64,000 nucleotides of DNA from Dyella sp. SG609 (GCF_012275375.1 NZ_JAAZQJ010000003.1:62001-126000), one strand, 5' to 3'; shown: positions 25,945 through 35,477, counted from the first letter of the stretch. The notes: generated from the sequence alone by a model not told the origin. Numbers and translations: made by a program.

Positions 25945-27126
25945 TCACTTGGCTGCGCGCGCCTTGAGCGCGGCCACGGCCGGCAGTTCCTTGCCTTCCA
26001 GGAACTCCAGGAACGCGCCGCCGCCGGTCGAGATGTACGAGACATCTTTTTCGATGTCGTACTTTTCGACCGCGGCCAGTGTGTCGCCGCCGCCGGCGAT
26101 GGAGAACGCGTCGGACGCGGCAACCGCGCGCGCCAGCGTTTCGGTGCCCTTGCCGAAGGCGTCGAACTCGAACACGCCGACCGGGCCGTTCCACACCACC
26201 GTGCCGGCCTTGGCGATCAGCGCGGCGTAGTTCTTGGCGGTCTGCGGGCCGATGTCGAGGATCATCTCGCCGTCCTTCACCTGGTCCACCGGCTTGACGG
26301 TGGCCGGCGCATGCGCGGAGAACTCCGGCGCCACCACCACGTCCACCGGCATCGGCACCTCGGCACCGCGGCGCTTGGCGTCGGCGATCACCTTCTTGGC
26401 GGCGTCGAGCAGGTCCGCTTCGTACAGCGAGTTGCCGACGCCGTAGCCGGCGGCGGCGATAAAGGTGTTGGCGATGCCGCCGCCGACGATCAGCTGGTCG
26501 ACCTTGCCGATCAGGTTCTCCAGCAGGGTGAGCTTGGTGGAGACCTTGGAGCCGGCCACGATCGCCAGCAGCGGCTGCGCCGGGTGCTCCAGCGCCTTGC
26601 CCAGCGCGTCCAGCTCGGCCGACAGCAGCGGGCCGGCGGCGGCGACGGGGGCGTACTTGATCACGCCATGGGTGGAAGCCTGTGCGCGGTGCGCGGTGCC
26701 GAACGCGTCCATCACGAAGATGTCGCACAGCGCTGCGTACTTCTTCGACAGGGCTTCGTCGTCCTTGCCTTCGCCGACGTTCATGCGGCAGTTCTCCAGC
26801 ACCACTACCTCGCCGTCGGCGACGTCGACGCCGCCGAGGTAGTCGGACACCAGCCGCACCGGCGTGCCCAGCTTGTCGCCCAGCCACTTGGCCACCGGCG
26901 CCAGCGAGGACTCGGCGTCGAACTGGCCTTCCTTCGGGCGGCCCAGGTGCGACATCACCATGACGCGGGCGCCGGCGTCGCGGGCGGCCTTGATGGTGGG
27001 CAGGGAGGCGTCCAGGCGCTGGGTGGAGGTGATCCGCCCGTCCTCGATCGGCACGTTCAGGTCTTCGCGGATCAGCACGCGCTTGCTGCGCAGATCAAGA
27101 TCGCTCATGCGGAGGAAGGACGACAC
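25945..27126 (-). CDS. pgk: phosphoglycerate kinase
   Basis: 393 residues from a GTG at 27126, which has AGGAG at good spacing. The internal ATG at 27108 ([20 protein letters not shown]) has only a pyrimidine-rich upstream, so the GTG is preferred. Visible: [28 protein letters not shown], a substrate Arg in [47 protein letters not shown] and the C-terminal [14 protein letters not shown]. It performs ATP-yielding conversion of 1,3-BPG. It forms an operon with gph downstream. Confidence 0.96.
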   Translation of the reverse strand: MSSFLRMSDLDLRSKRVLIREDLNVPIEDGRITSTQRLDASLPTIKAARDAGARVMVMSHLGRPKEGQFDAESSLAPVAKWLGDKLGTPVRLVSDYLGGVDVADGEVVVLENCRMNVGEGKDDEALSKKYAALCDIFVMDAFGTAHRAQASTHGVIKYAPVAAAGPLLSAELDALGKALEHPAQPLLAIVAGSKVSTKLTLLENLIGKVDQLIVGGGIANTFIAAAGYGVGNSLYEADLLDAAKKVIADAKRRGAEVPMPVDVVVAPEFSAHAPATVKPVDQVKDGEMILDIGPQTAKNYAALIAKAGTVVWNGPVGVFEFDAFGKGTETLARAVAASDAFSIAGGGDTLAAVEKYDIEKDVSYISTGGGAFLEFLEGKELPAVAALKARAAK

Positions 27127-27266
27127 GGCGCAACTCCTGGTTGGAAGGTGGGAAAGAGGGCGCCCTGGCGAGCGCGAACCCCGTATTGTCCCGCCCGTCC
27201 GGTGACGATGCAAACCGCGGTGCGGTTATCCTGGCCCGCCTTGAGACAGCGGAAGGACGCCAATCC

Positions 27267-27932
27267 ATGAGCTCGGACCGGGTGCTGTACGGCTATTGGC
27301 GCTCCAGCGCCGCCTACCGCGTGCGCATCGCGCTGAACCTGAAGGGGCTGGCCTACGACAACCGCCCCGTGCACCTGGTGCGCGACGGCGGCGAGCAGCA
27401 CCAGCAGGCCTACCGCGCGCTCAACCCGCAGGAACTGGTGCCCTGCCTGGTGGACGGCGCGCAGGTGCTGACCCAATCCATGGCGATCATGGAATACCTC
27501 GACGAAACGCATCCCGCGCCGCCGCTGCTGCCCGCCGATGCCGCCGGCCGCGCCCGCGTGCGCTCGCTGGCGCAATTGCTGGCCTGCGACGTGCACCCGC
27601 TGGGCAACCTGCGCGTGCTGCAGTACCTGGGCAGCGAGATGCATGTGGAGGAATCGATGCGCGGCAGCTGGTCGCGGCATTGGATCGGCGAGGGTTTCCG
27701 CGCGCTGGAAGCGATGCTGGCGGACAGCCCTGCGACCGGGCGCTTCTGCCACGGCGACCAGCCCGGCCTGGCCGACGCTTGCCTGGTGCCGCAGCACTAC
27801 AACGCGGTGCGCTGGAAGCTGCCGATGGAGGCGTTCCCGACCATCCGGCGCATCGTGGAGGCCTGCCAGGCGCTGGAGGCGTTCCAGCGTGCCGCGCCGG
27901 AAGCTCAGCCGGACGCGCCGGCGGTCGATTGA
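27267..27932 (+). CDS. maiA: maleylacetoacetate isomerase (zeta-class GST)
   Basis: 221 residues. The thioredoxin-like N-terminal domain has YWRSSAAYRVRIALNLKGL, whose SSxxxR motif is the zeta-class glutathione site, then NPQELVPCLVDG and QSMAIMEYLDE. The C-terminal helical domain includes CHGDQPGLADACLVPQ. The usual function is GSH-dependent cis-trans isomerisation in tyrosine breakdown. No other tyrosine-pathway gene is adjacent. The ATG at 27267 follows GGAAGG; the 141-bp gap to pgk holds divergent promoters. Confidence 0.92.
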   Translation: MSSDRVLYGYWRSSAAYRVRIALNLKGLAYDNRPVHLVRDGGEQHQQAYRALNPQELVPCLVDGAQVLTQSMAIMEYLDETHPAPPLLPADAAGRARVRSLAQLLACDVHPLGNLRVLQYLGSEMHVEESMRGSWSRHWIGEGFRALEAMLADSPATGRFCHGDQPGLADACLVPQHYNAVRWKLPMEAFPTIRRIVEACQALEAFQRAAPEAQPDAPAVD

Positions 27933-27948
27933 TCCGAACCCTGAAACG

Positions 27949-27976
27949 CATCACCCCGGCGTGTGCCGGGGTGATG
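27949..27976. terminator. hairpin between convergent maiA and pilU
   Basis: CATCACCCCGGC, loop GTGT, GCCGGGGTGATG; a 12-bp perfect stem 17 bp after the maiA stop, without a T-run. Confidence 0.75.
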
Positions 27977-27996
27977 GCGGTGTTCCGCGGAAGGGC

Positions 27997-29112
27997 TTAG
28001 AAGCCGAGCCCGTAGGGGTCGTTGCCCACCAGCTCCGCGCTCTCGGAGCCGCCGCCTTCGGACAGGCGGATCTTCAGCGCCAGGCCGTCGCGCGAGTCGG
28101 CCTTGGCCAGCGCCTCGTCCAGCTCGATGCGGCCTTCCTTGTACAGGCGGTACAGCGACTGGTCGAAGGTCTGCATGCCTTCCTGCAGGCTGCGGTCCAT
28201 CGCTTCCTTCACCTCGTGGATCTGGCCGCGGCGGATCATGTCGCGGATGAACGGGGTGTTGAGCAGCACTTCGGTGGCCGGCAGGCGGCGGCCGTCCTTG
28301 CCGATCACCAGGCGCTGGCTGATCACCGCGCGCAGGTTCAGGGCGAGGTTCATCAGCACGTTCTTGTGCGCCGATTCCGGGAAGAAGTTGAGGATGCGCT
28401 CCAGCGTCTGGTCGGCGTTGTTGGAGTGCAGGGTGGCCAGGCAGAGGTGGCCGGTTTCGGAGAACGAGATGGCCGCTTCCATGGTGTCGGTGTCGCGGAT
28501 CTCGCCGATCATGATCACGTCCGGCGCCTCGCGCATCGCGTTCTTCAGCGCCTCGTGATAGCTGTGCGTGTCCAGGCCGACTTCGCGCTGGTTCACGATC
28601 GACTTCTTGTGGCGGTGCAGGTATTCGATCGGGTCCTCGATGGTGAGGATGTGCCCGGAGGTGTTCTGGTTGCGGTGGTCGAGCATCGCCGCCAGGGTGG
28701 TGGACTTGCCCGAGCCCGTGGCGCCGACCACCAGGATCAGGCCGCGCGGTTCCAGGATCAGGTCGCGGAAAATACCCGGGAGCTGCAGCTGGTCGATGCT
28801 CGGGATCTCGCTCTTGATCGCGCGGATCACCATGCCCACTTCGCCGCGCTGCTTGAACACGTTGATGCGGAAACGGCCGGCTTCCTTCACCGCCAGCGCC
28901 ATGTTGAGCTCGAGGTCGCGCTCGAACTGGGGCACCTGGCCCTCGTCCATGAGCGAATAGGCGATTTTCTTCACCATGCCGCCGGGGAGTCCGGTATTGC
29001 CCAGCGGGTACAGCTTGCCCTCCACCTTGATGTTCACGGGGGCGCCGGTCGTCAGGAACATGTCCGACGCGCCCTTGTCCACCATGAGCTTGAGGAAGTA
29101 ACCAATGTCCAC
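27997..29112 (-). CDS. pilU: PilT/PilU-family twitching motility ATPase
   Basis: 371 residues from a GTG at 29112 (AGGGGA upstream). Walker A GATGSGKST at 130-138, Asp box around LTIEDPIEYLH, Walker B DVIMIGEIRD near 199-207, and His box TGHLCLATLHSNNADQT are intact. The N-terminal MDIGYFLKLMVDKGASDMFL and the long C-terminal tail after LYRLYKEGRIELDEAL fit PilU better than PilT. It powers type IV pilus retraction from the cytoplasmic side. PilT, usually adjacent, is not here. Confidence 0.92.
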   Translation of the reverse strand: MDIGYFLKLMVDKGASDMFLTTGAPVNIKVEGKLYPLGNTGLPGGMVKKIAYSLMDEGQVPQFERDLELNMALAVKEAGRFRINVFKQRGEVGMVIRAIKSEIPSIDQLQLPGIFRDLILEPRGLILVVGATGSGKSTTLAAMLDHRNQNTSGHILTIEDPIEYLHRHKKSIVNQREVGLDTHSYHEALKNAMREAPDVIMIGEIRDTDTMEAAISFSETGHLCLATLHSNNADQTLERILNFFPESAHKNVLMNLALNLRAVISQRLVIGKDGRRLPATEVLLNTPFIRDMIRRGQIHEVKEAMDRSLQEGMQTFDQSLYRLYKEGRIELDEALAKADSRDGLALKIRLSEGGGSESAELVGNDPYGLGF

Positions 29113-29199
29113 TCGTGTCCCCTGAAATGACGCTCACGCGTTGCAAACAACGATTATGCCCGCCCACAATACGCTGCGACACTCTTAGAGGAATGAGTG

Positions 29200-29808
29200 A
29201 TGGTCCACATCTTTTCCGCGCCGGATAGCCGCCAGAATGGCGTCCGCACGGTGTTTTCCAGCCTGATCCTGGCCGTGGTGCTGGGCTCGCTCGGCGGCTG
29301 CGCCAGCGTGCCGCCGCCCGACGGCTCCATGAACCAGGCGCAGATGCAATTGCAGTACGCCCGCGACGCCGGTGCGGCCGATTACGCCCCGGTCGACCTG
29401 GATTTCGCGCAAAACAAGTTCCAGCAGGCCCAGGCCGCCATGGCCAGCCGCAAGTACGAGGACGCCGCGGCCCTGGCCGAAGAAGCCCAGGCCGACGCCG
29501 AACTCGCCCGCGCCAAGGCACGGCTGGGCGCCGCCCGCGCCCAGATCCAGCGCAAGACCCAGGGCAACCGCGAGCTGCGCGAGCAGATCGAGCAGAACCT
29601 GAACGCGCAGGAGGAAGCCGCCCAGCAGGCGGCCCAGCAGCAACAGCGCCAGTTCCAGGAACAGCAGCAGGGCCTGCCGGCGCAGGAACAGACGCAGGAC
29701 ATGCCGGCCCCGTCCTCGTCCGTGCTGCAGCCGCTGCCGCAGGACGGCGGCTTCCAGACCCTGCCGCAGCCGCAACCGCAGACCAACGACCAGGGAGGCC
29801 ACCCATGA
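29200..29808 (+). CDS. DUF4398-type lipoprotein
   Basis: 202 residues from the ATG at 29200 (TAGAGGA upstream; a GTG one codon earlier is also possible). The lipoprotein signal ends GSLGGC. The domain YAPVDLDFAQNKFQQAQAAM ... KYEDAAALAEEAQADAELARA is the DUF4398 helical hairpin. The second half is Gln/Pro-rich and probably disordered. Such proteins sit in the outer membrane's periplasmic face near OmpA-like proteins. The stop overlaps the next gene (ATGA). Confidence 0.82.
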   Translation: MVHIFSAPDSRQNGVRTVFSSLILAVVLGSLGGCASVPPPDGSMNQAQMQLQYARDAGAADYAPVDLDFAQNKFQQAQAAMASRKYEDAAALAEEAQADAELARAKARLGAARAQIQRKTQGNRELREQIEQNLNAQEEAAQQAAQQQQRQFQEQQQGLPAQEQTQDMPAPSSSVLQPLPQDGGFQTLPQPQPQTNDQGGHP

Positions 29809-30407
29809 AGCCCCTGCGCATCACCTTGTCGGCGCTCGTCCTCGCCGCCGCGGCCGTGGGTTCGGCCCACGCCAAGGACGACATGGACGTGGCCCGCCTC
29901 AACGGCAGCCTCGACCAGCTCGCCCGCGACCCCGCCTTGAGCGGCTACGCCCAGGCCGAGCAGGCCCGTGCCCGCGACGCCATCGGCCGGCTGGCCCAGG
30001 CCCGCTCGCGCGACCGCGCCCATGCGCTGTACGTGGCCGAGCGCCGCGTCGACCTGGCCAAGGCCACCGCCCAGCTGCAGGAAGCCCAGATCAAGGTCAA
30101 CCAGCTCGACCGCGAGCACGACCAGATCCAGCTCGACGGCACCCGCCGCGAGGTCGAGGCCGCCCGCCGCGAACTCGACCGCCAGCGCATGCAGTACCAG
30201 ATGGCCCAGGAAGAAGCCGCCCGCCTGCAGCAGGAAGGCGCCGCCGCCCAGGCCCAGGCCGTGCAGGCCCAGGCCCAGGCCGACCAGGCCAAGAAGCTCG
30301 CCGCGGCCCAGGCCAAGGTGGCCAACGCCGCCAAGCGCCAGGCCGACCTGGCCACCCAGGCGGCGAAGGCGATGCGCTCGCAGATGCAGGGCGATTCGGG
30401 CAAGTAA
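29805..30407 (+). CDS. periplasmic coiled-coil protein, DUF4398-like
   Basis: 200 residues, ATG overlapping the upstream stop. A signal peptide ends SAHAKDD. The rest is almost entirely Ala/Gln/Arg-rich helix with heptad character (residues ~75-190), including repeated AQAQA units. LNGSLDQLARDP and AEQARARDAIGRL resemble the second DUF4398 protein that often follows the first. It is a likely periplasmic structural partner of the upstream lipoprotein. In other species an OmpA-domain gene commonly follows; none does here. Confidence 0.72.
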   Translation: MKPLRITLSALVLAAAAVGSAHAKDDMDVARLNGSLDQLARDPALSGYAQAEQARARDAIGRLAQARSRDRAHALYVAERRVDLAKATAQLQEAQIKVNQLDREHDQIQLDGTRREVEAARRELDRQRMQYQMAQEEAARLQQEGAAAQAQAVQAQAQADQAKKLAAAQAKVANAAKRQADLATQAAKAMRSQMQGDSGK

Positions 30408-30784
30408 ATATCGCTGTTGTCATGCACGAACGAAGCGCCCGGCGGATCATTCCGTCGGGCGTTTTCGTTTCCATCGAAAGCATCGTTGAAAGCATCGTTT
30501 AACGCGAAAAAAAGCCTGCCGCGGCGGCCTTTCTCCGTGCGAATCGCACTGTGATGCGCTTCGCCGAAACGCGCTTGCATGCCCCCGGATGCGGGAGTAG
30601 GGTCGAATACCCATGGGGCACTCATGCACCATGGGTCACTGACCTGAATCATGCGCCTATCCCTCGATCACCCGATCACCTGCGTACCGGCAAGCCGGCG
30701 CGGGCCATCGGCATGCGCATGGTTTGCCACCGTTAGCGGGCGCACCGATCCCGTGCCCGCGGTTCTTCGCGAGGAGGTCGGATC
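30408..30784. other. intergenic region before ydcH-like gene
   Basis: 377 bp. It contains the terminator at 30429-30469 and otherwise nothing I can support. A short frame from an ATG at 30651 has no ribosome site. Confidence 0.5.
30429..30469 (+). terminator. intrinsic terminator after DUF4398 pair
   Basis: AACGAA-GCGCCCG-GCGGA paired with TCCGT-CGGGCG-TTTTCGTT across a 4-base loop, one mismatch region; T-rich 3' arm. Confidence 0.8.
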
Positions 30785-31021
30785 ATGTTCGAAAACCAGC
30801 AGCGTGACGATGTCGAAGCCTTGATGAAAGCCGACGCCGAATTCCGTCGGCTGTACCAGCACCACAAGGAGCTCGACAGCAAGGTGCACGACGCCGAGAT
30901 CGGCGTTCTTCCCATCGACGACATGACCCTTACGGGCATGAAGAAAGAAAAGCTCCACGCCAAGGAACGGTTGCAGCGCATGTGGGATGAACGAGCGCAC
31001 AAGCACCGCATCGTCAACTAG
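30785..31021 (+). CDS. YdcH-family (DUF465) small protein
   Basis: 78 residues, GAGGAGG before the ATG. The sequence AEFRRLYQHHKELDSKVHDAE and LKKEKLHAKERL-like end (KKEKLHAKERLQRMWDE) are the two helices of the DUF465 coiled-coil hairpin. It is a cytoplasmic protein of unknown function, widespread in proteobacteria. Confidence 0.85.
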   Translation: MFENQQRDDVEALMKADAEFRRLYQHHKELDSKVHDAEIGVLPIDDMTLTGMKKEKLHAKERLQRMWDERAHKHRIVN

Positions 31022-31194
31022 CCTGCGGTTTCAAACTCAAGACACGCGGCCCCGGAGCCACCCTTGCGAGGGAACGGCTGCCGGGGCCGCTTCGTTTGCG
31101 CGCGCGGTCAGGGGAACGCAGGGCGGCTCGGTTATCATCGCCGGCCTGAGGCAGTCCGAACCGGGCCGCCCGCGAACCGAACGCAGGAGCTTCC

Positions 31195-32565
31195 ATGACG
31201 GTCCACCAGAGTGTCCTCGAACTGATCGGCCGCACCCCGATGGTGCGCGCGCAGCGACTGGATGCCGGCCCCTGTGAGCTCTTCCTCAAGCTCGAAAGCG
31301 CCAATCCCGGTGGCTCCATCAAGGACCGCATCGGCCTGTCGATGATCGAAGGCGCCGAGCGCGCCGGCAAGATCAAGCCGGGCGCCACCCTGGTCGAAGG
31401 CACCGCCGGCAACACCGGCCTTGGCCTTGCGCTGGTGGCGCAGCAGAAGGGTTATCGCCTGGTGCTGGTGGTGCCCGACAAGATGAGCCGCGAGAAGATC
31501 TTCAACCTCAAGGCGATGGGCGCCGAAGTGGTGCTCACCCGTTCGGACGTGGCCAAGGGCCACCCCGAGTACTACCAGGACATGGCCGAGCGCATCGCGC
31601 GCGAAACGCCCGGCGCCTACTTCATCAACCAGTTCGGCAATCCCGACAACCCCGCCGCGCACATCGCCACCACCGGCCCGGAAATCTACGAGCAGATGGA
31701 CGGCCGCGTGGACGCCATCGTGGTCGGCTGCGGTTCTTCCGGCACCATGAGCGGCCTGTCGCGCTATTTCGCCGAAGTGTCGCCGGATACGGAAATCGTG
31801 CTGGCCGATCCGGTCGGTTCCATCCTCGCGCAGTACATCAACGAAGGCATTCTCTCGACCAAGTCCGGCAGCTGGATGGTCGAAGGCATCGGCGAGGATT
31901 TCCTGCCCAGCATCAGCGACTTCAGCCGGGTGAAGAAGGCCTACGCGATCAGCGACAAGGAAAGCTTCCTCGCCGCGCGCGAACTGCTGGCGAAGGAAGG
32001 CGTGCTCGGCGGTTCGTCCACCGGCACGCTGCTGTCCGCGGCATTGAAATACTGCCGTGAGCAGACGACGCCGAAGCGCGTGGTGACCCTGGTCTGCGAC
32101 ACCGGCAACAAGTACCTGTCGAAGATGTACAACGACTACTGGATGCTGGACAACGGCTTCATCGACCGCGAACAGCACGGCGACCTGCGCGACCTGCTGC
32201 TGCGCCCGTTCACCCAGCGCGACACCGTGGTGGTCGGCCCCGGCGAGCTGCTGATGACGGCCTACACGCGCATGAAGCTGTACGACGTGTCGCAGCTGCC
32301 GGTGATGGACGGCAACAAGCTGGTCGGCATCCTCGACGAATCGGACGTGCTGATGCACGTGCACGCCGACGAAAGCCGCTTCCGCGATCCGGTCTCCACC
32401 GCGATGATCAGCAACCTGCAGATCCTCGACATCCACGAGCCGATCACCGCGCTGCTGCCGGTGTTCGAGCGCGGCCACGTGGCCATCGTGCTGGATGGCG
32501 AGCAGTTCATGGGCCTGATCACCCGCATCGACCTGCTGAATTACCTACGCCGTAAGGTGCACTAG
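31195..32565 (+). CDS. cbs: cystathionine beta-synthase with CBS pair
   Basis: 456 residues, CAGGAG before the ATG. The PLP fold-type II domain has Lys43 in NPGGSIKDRIG, the substrate loop EGTAGNTGLGLA, and the PLP phosphate region GCGSSGTMSG and GVLGGSSTGTLL. Two C-terminal CBS motifs span about residues 340-455 (MKLYDVSQLPVMD ... VFERGHVAIVL). It condenses serine (or O-acetylserine) with homocysteine to give cystathionine. With the cystathionine lyase-like gene at 54502 it would complete reverse transsulfuration. The tandem CBS domains suggest nucleotide control. Confidence 0.9.
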   Translation: MTVHQSVLELIGRTPMVRAQRLDAGPCELFLKLESANPGGSIKDRIGLSMIEGAERAGKIKPGATLVEGTAGNTGLGLALVAQQKGYRLVLVVPDKMSREKIFNLKAMGAEVVLTRSDVAKGHPEYYQDMAERIARETPGAYFINQFGNPDNPAAHIATTGPEIYEQMDGRVDAIVVGCGSSGTMSGLSRYFAEVSPDTEIVLADPVGSILAQYINEGILSTKSGSWMVEGIGEDFLPSISDFSRVKKAYAISDKESFLAARELLAKEGVLGGSSTGTLLSAALKYCREQTTPKRVVTLVCDTGNKYLSKMYNDYWMLDNGFIDREQHGDLRDLLLRPFTQRDTVVVGPGELLMTAYTRMKLYDVSQLPVMDGNKLVGILDESDVLMHVHADESRFRDPVSTAMISNLQILDIHEPITALLPVFERGHVAIVLDGEQFMGLITRIDLLNYLRRKVH

Positions 32566-32603
32566 GCGCCAACACAGGCTTGGCGGATGCTGCTCGCCAC
32601 AAA

Positions 32604-32628
32604 GCCGGCTGTTCGATGAACAGCCGGC
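32604..32628 (+). terminator. hairpin between cbs and glmS
   Basis: GCCGGCTGTTC, loop GAT, GAACAGCCGGC: 11-bp perfect stem, no T-run; the glmS ATG is 133 bp further on. Confidence 0.6.
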
Positions 32629-32761
32629 CGCGCGAGTGCACGAAATGGCGCGTGCATGGTCGGATGCGCCGCGAAAGTTTGCTGAAATGGGTGGCCGACA
32701 AAGTCCCGGCCCTGCGGAAGTCCGCTTCCGGTCCCCCTTTCTCCTCAAGAGGACTCTGCCC

Positions 32762-34591
32762 ATGTGTGGAATCGTTGCCGCCACTGCCCAGCGCGACGTC
32801 GCCCCCCTGCTGATCGCCGGCCTGAAGGCGCTGGAATACCGCGGCTACGACTCGGCCGGCCTCGCCGTGCTGCAGCAGGATGAAATCCGTCGCGTCCGCG
32901 AAAAGGGCAAGGTGCGCGAGATGGAAGCGCAGTACCTGGCCGACCCGTTCCCCGGCGGCACCGGCATCGCGCATACGCGCTGGGCCACCCACGGCGTGCC
33001 GAACAAGGTCAACGCGCATCCGCACGTCGCCGGCCACGTGGCGCTGGTGCATAACGGCATCATCGAGAACTACGCCACGCTGCGCAGCGAACTCGAGTCG
33101 CGCGGCCACGCGTTCACCTCCGAGACCGACACCGAAGTGATGGCCGCGCTGATCAGCGAGCGCCTCGCGTCCGGCAAGTCGCTGCTCGACGCGGTCTCGT
33201 CGGTGGTGCACGAACTGGAAGGCGCCTACGCCATCGCCGTGATCAGCGACAAGGAACCCGGCCGCGTGATCGGCGCCCGCCGCGGCGCGCCGCTGCTGGT
33301 CGGCGTGGGCATCGGCGAGAACTTCCTCGGTTCCGACGCGCAGGCGCTGATCCAGGTCACCAACCGGATGATCTACCTGGAAGAACACGACGTGGTGGAA
33401 ATCACCCGCGACCAGGTACGCATCTACGGCCAGCACGGCCAGCCGGTGGAACGCGCCGTGCACGAGAGCGAGCTGTCCACCGATGCCGTCGAGCGCGGCG
33501 AATACCGCCACTACATGCAGAAGGAAATCTTCGAGCAGCCGCGCGCCGTGGCCGACACGCTCGAAGCGCGCATCGGCCCGCACGGCGTGCTGCCCAACAT
33601 CTTCGGCGTCAACGGCGACGAGCTGCTGAGCAAGGCCAAGGGCCTGCACATCATCGCCTGCGGCACCAGCTACCACGCCGGCCTCGTCGCCAAGTACTGG
33701 ATCGAGGACTACGCGCGCCTGCCGGTCAACGTGGAAGTCGCCAGCGAATACCGCTACCGCGAAGCGGTGGTGCCGGAAGGCACGCTGTTCGTGGCCATTT
33801 CGCAGTCCGGCGAAACCGCCGACACCCTGGCCGCCATGCGCGAATCGCGCCGCCGCGGCTATCTCGGCACGCTGGCGATCTGCAACGTGCCGGAATCCTC
33901 GGTGGTGCGCGAAGCGGACCTCAAGCTGATGACGCGCGCCGGCCCGGAAATCGGCGTGGCTTCCACCAAGGCTTTCACCACGCAGCTCGCCGCGCTGGGC
34001 CTGCTCACCCTGCAGCTGGCGCGCCAGCGCGGCCTGGACGACGGGCGCTATGCGGATCTCACCGCCCAGCTGCAAAGCCTGCCCAAGCGCATCGAAAAGG
34101 CGCTGGAGCTGGAACCGCAGATCGTGGACCTCGCCGAACACCTGATCCACCGCCAGCACGCCCTGTTCCTCGGCCGCGGCGCTCAGTATCCGGTGGCGAT
34201 GGAAGGCGCCTTGAAGCTCAAGGAAATCTCATACATCCACGCCGAAGCCTACGCCGCCGGTGAACTCAAGCACGGCCCGCTGGCGCTGGTGGACGAAGAC
34301 ATGCCGGTGATCGCGGTAGCCCCGAACGGCCCGCTGCTGGACAAGCTCAAGTCCAACCTGCAGGAAGTACGCGCGCGCGGCGGCGAGCTGCTGGTGTTCG
34401 CGGATGGCGCGGCGAGCATGGATGGCAACGCGGCGCGCGGCAGCATTCTGCGCATCGACGGCGGCGGTGACTTTATTGCGCCGGCGGTGTTTACGGTGCC
34501 GATGCAGTTGCTGGCGTATCACGTGGCGGTGTTGCGGGGTACGGATGTGGATCAGCCGCGGAATCTGGCGAAGTCGGTGACGGTGGAATAA
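32762..34591 (+). CDS. glmS: glutamine:fructose-6-phosphate aminotransferase
   Basis: 609 residues from the ATG at 32762 (AAGAGGA upstream). The glutaminase starts MCGIVAATAQRDVAPLL with Cys2 nucleophile, then EYRGYDSAGLAVL and THGVPNKVNAHPH. Two SIS domains follow (CGTSYHAGLVAKYWIE; ISQSGETADTLAAM; STKAFTTQLAAL). The C-terminus PRNLAKSVTVE is canonical. It makes glucosamine-6-phosphate, the entry to UDP-GlcNAc for peptidoglycan, LPS and the polysaccharides of this region. I see no glmS-ribozyme-like leader, as expected outside Gram-positives. Confidence 0.97.
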   Translation: MCGIVAATAQRDVAPLLIAGLKALEYRGYDSAGLAVLQQDEIRRVREKGKVREMEAQYLADPFPGGTGIAHTRWATHGVPNKVNAHPHVAGHVALVHNGIIENYATLRSELESRGHAFTSETDTEVMAALISERLASGKSLLDAVSSVVHELEGAYAIAVISDKEPGRVIGARRGAPLLVGVGIGENFLGSDAQALIQVTNRMIYLEEHDVVEITRDQVRIYGQHGQPVERAVHESELSTDAVERGEYRHYMQKEIFEQPRAVADTLEARIGPHGVLPNIFGVNGDELLSKAKGLHIIACGTSYHAGLVAKYWIEDYARLPVNVEVASEYRYREAVVPEGTLFVAISQSGETADTLAAMRESRRRGYLGTLAICNVPESSVVREADLKLMTRAGPEIGVASTKAFTTQLAALGLLTLQLARQRGLDDGRYADLTAQLQSLPKRIEKALELEPQIVDLAEHLIHRQHALFLGRGAQYPVAMEGALKLKEISYIHAEAYAAGELKHGPLALVDEDMPVIAVAPNGPLLDKLKSNLQEVRARGGELLVFADGAASMDGNAARGSILRIDGGGDFIAPAVFTVPMQLLAYHVAVLRGTDVDQPRNLAKSVTVE

Positions 34592-34649
34592 GTGCGGCGC
34601 CATGGTGCGCTGCAGTTGTGGAATTGAAATAAAGATGTGATCTGTTCAG

Positions 34650-34685
34650 AAGGCGCTTGCTGTTTCTTGGCAAGCGCCTTTTTTT
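34650..34685 (+). terminator. intrinsic terminator after glmS
   Basis: AAGGCGCTTG / CAAGCGCCTT stem, 11-base loop, followed by a 7-T run. Confidence 0.92.
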
Positions 34686-34877
34686 GTGAGGTCATGTCTG
34701 CGATGGCTGGCGCTTCGGTCCCTGGGGTGGCCTGAATCACGAGAATCGCAGTGACTGTGAAATACTCATGGAAGCGCCGGAACACGAAGGGATGGCGAGG
34801 ATACGGCGGAAGCGGCCTGGCGGTTGCGCGGCATAGAAAGTCTGAATTCTGCAATTTCCTGAGAAGGTGATTGACCA

Positions 34878-35477
34878 TTGGATGTAAGACAGTTCCGCAA
34901 ACAGTTCTGGACGGTGCCGGCATTGACACCCATTACCTTTGGGAATTGTCAGGTACAGAAAGGAGGCGATTGCTCTTTAACACACTCCGCCACCTTCGAT
35001 CCTTTTTTGCCCGGTGACGATATTTGGATTTCAGACACCAAGGGCCGCGTGTTCCGTGCGCTTGTGCACTCATGGTCGAAATCGACCGCCGAGTTACGTA
35101 TTGGCGTCGAATATCGAGATGAGGTAATTGGCAAGGTTGGCGTTGCCCTGCGGTTTTCTCCACATGCCAGCATGCAAGGAGCAAAGCGCCTCATCGAAGA
35201 ATTCGGTGGCGTTCCTTCGTTGATCTACGAACCTTTGACAGCATTCTCTCGAACTCGAGAGGGTCTCTGCGTGCAAGTCGCTAACGTCGAGTATGACTTC
35301 GTCAACGTCGAACCCCTGTGGATCACCGGCGAGCCTCTTGATGCGGCGAGCAACCCTCTACTCGGCATCGAATTCGTGGTCATGGGAAATCGTCTCGGAG
35401 TTGAGATCACCAGCTTGGGAGATTTCGAAGCGTACCTGCTTTGCGATGTGGTTCGGGCTCGCATTCTGCACCCGTAG
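34878..35477 (+). CDS. hypothetical protein of atypical composition
   Basis: 199 residues from a TTG at 34878 with AAGGTG 8 bp upstream. No family recognised. It is predicted soluble with no signal peptide or membrane segment. It is beta-rich, with stretches such as GDDIWISDTKGRVFRALVHSW and FVNVEPLWITGEP. The second half includes LLGIEFVVMGNRLGVEITSLGDFEAYLL. Codon use is far less GC-biased than the surroundings (many A/T third positions), and flanking DNA from 34690 to 35600 shares this. It therefore looks acquired, or weakly expressed. There is no neighbour to suggest a role. Confidence 0.6.
   Translation: MDVRQFRKQFWTVPALTPITFGNCQVQKGGDCSLTHSATFDPFLPGDDIWISDTKGRVFRALVHSWSKSTAELRIGVEYRDEVIGKVGVALRFSPHASMQGAKRLIEEFGGVPSLIYEPLTAFSRTREGLCVQVANVEYDFVNVEPLWITGEPLDAASNPLLGIEFVVMGNRLGVEITSLGDFEAYLLCDVVRARILHP

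Noticed and set aside
32592-32761. glmS riboswitch/ribozyme
   Set aside because: No resemblance to the glmS ribozyme core and not expected in this group; only a simple hairpin is present.
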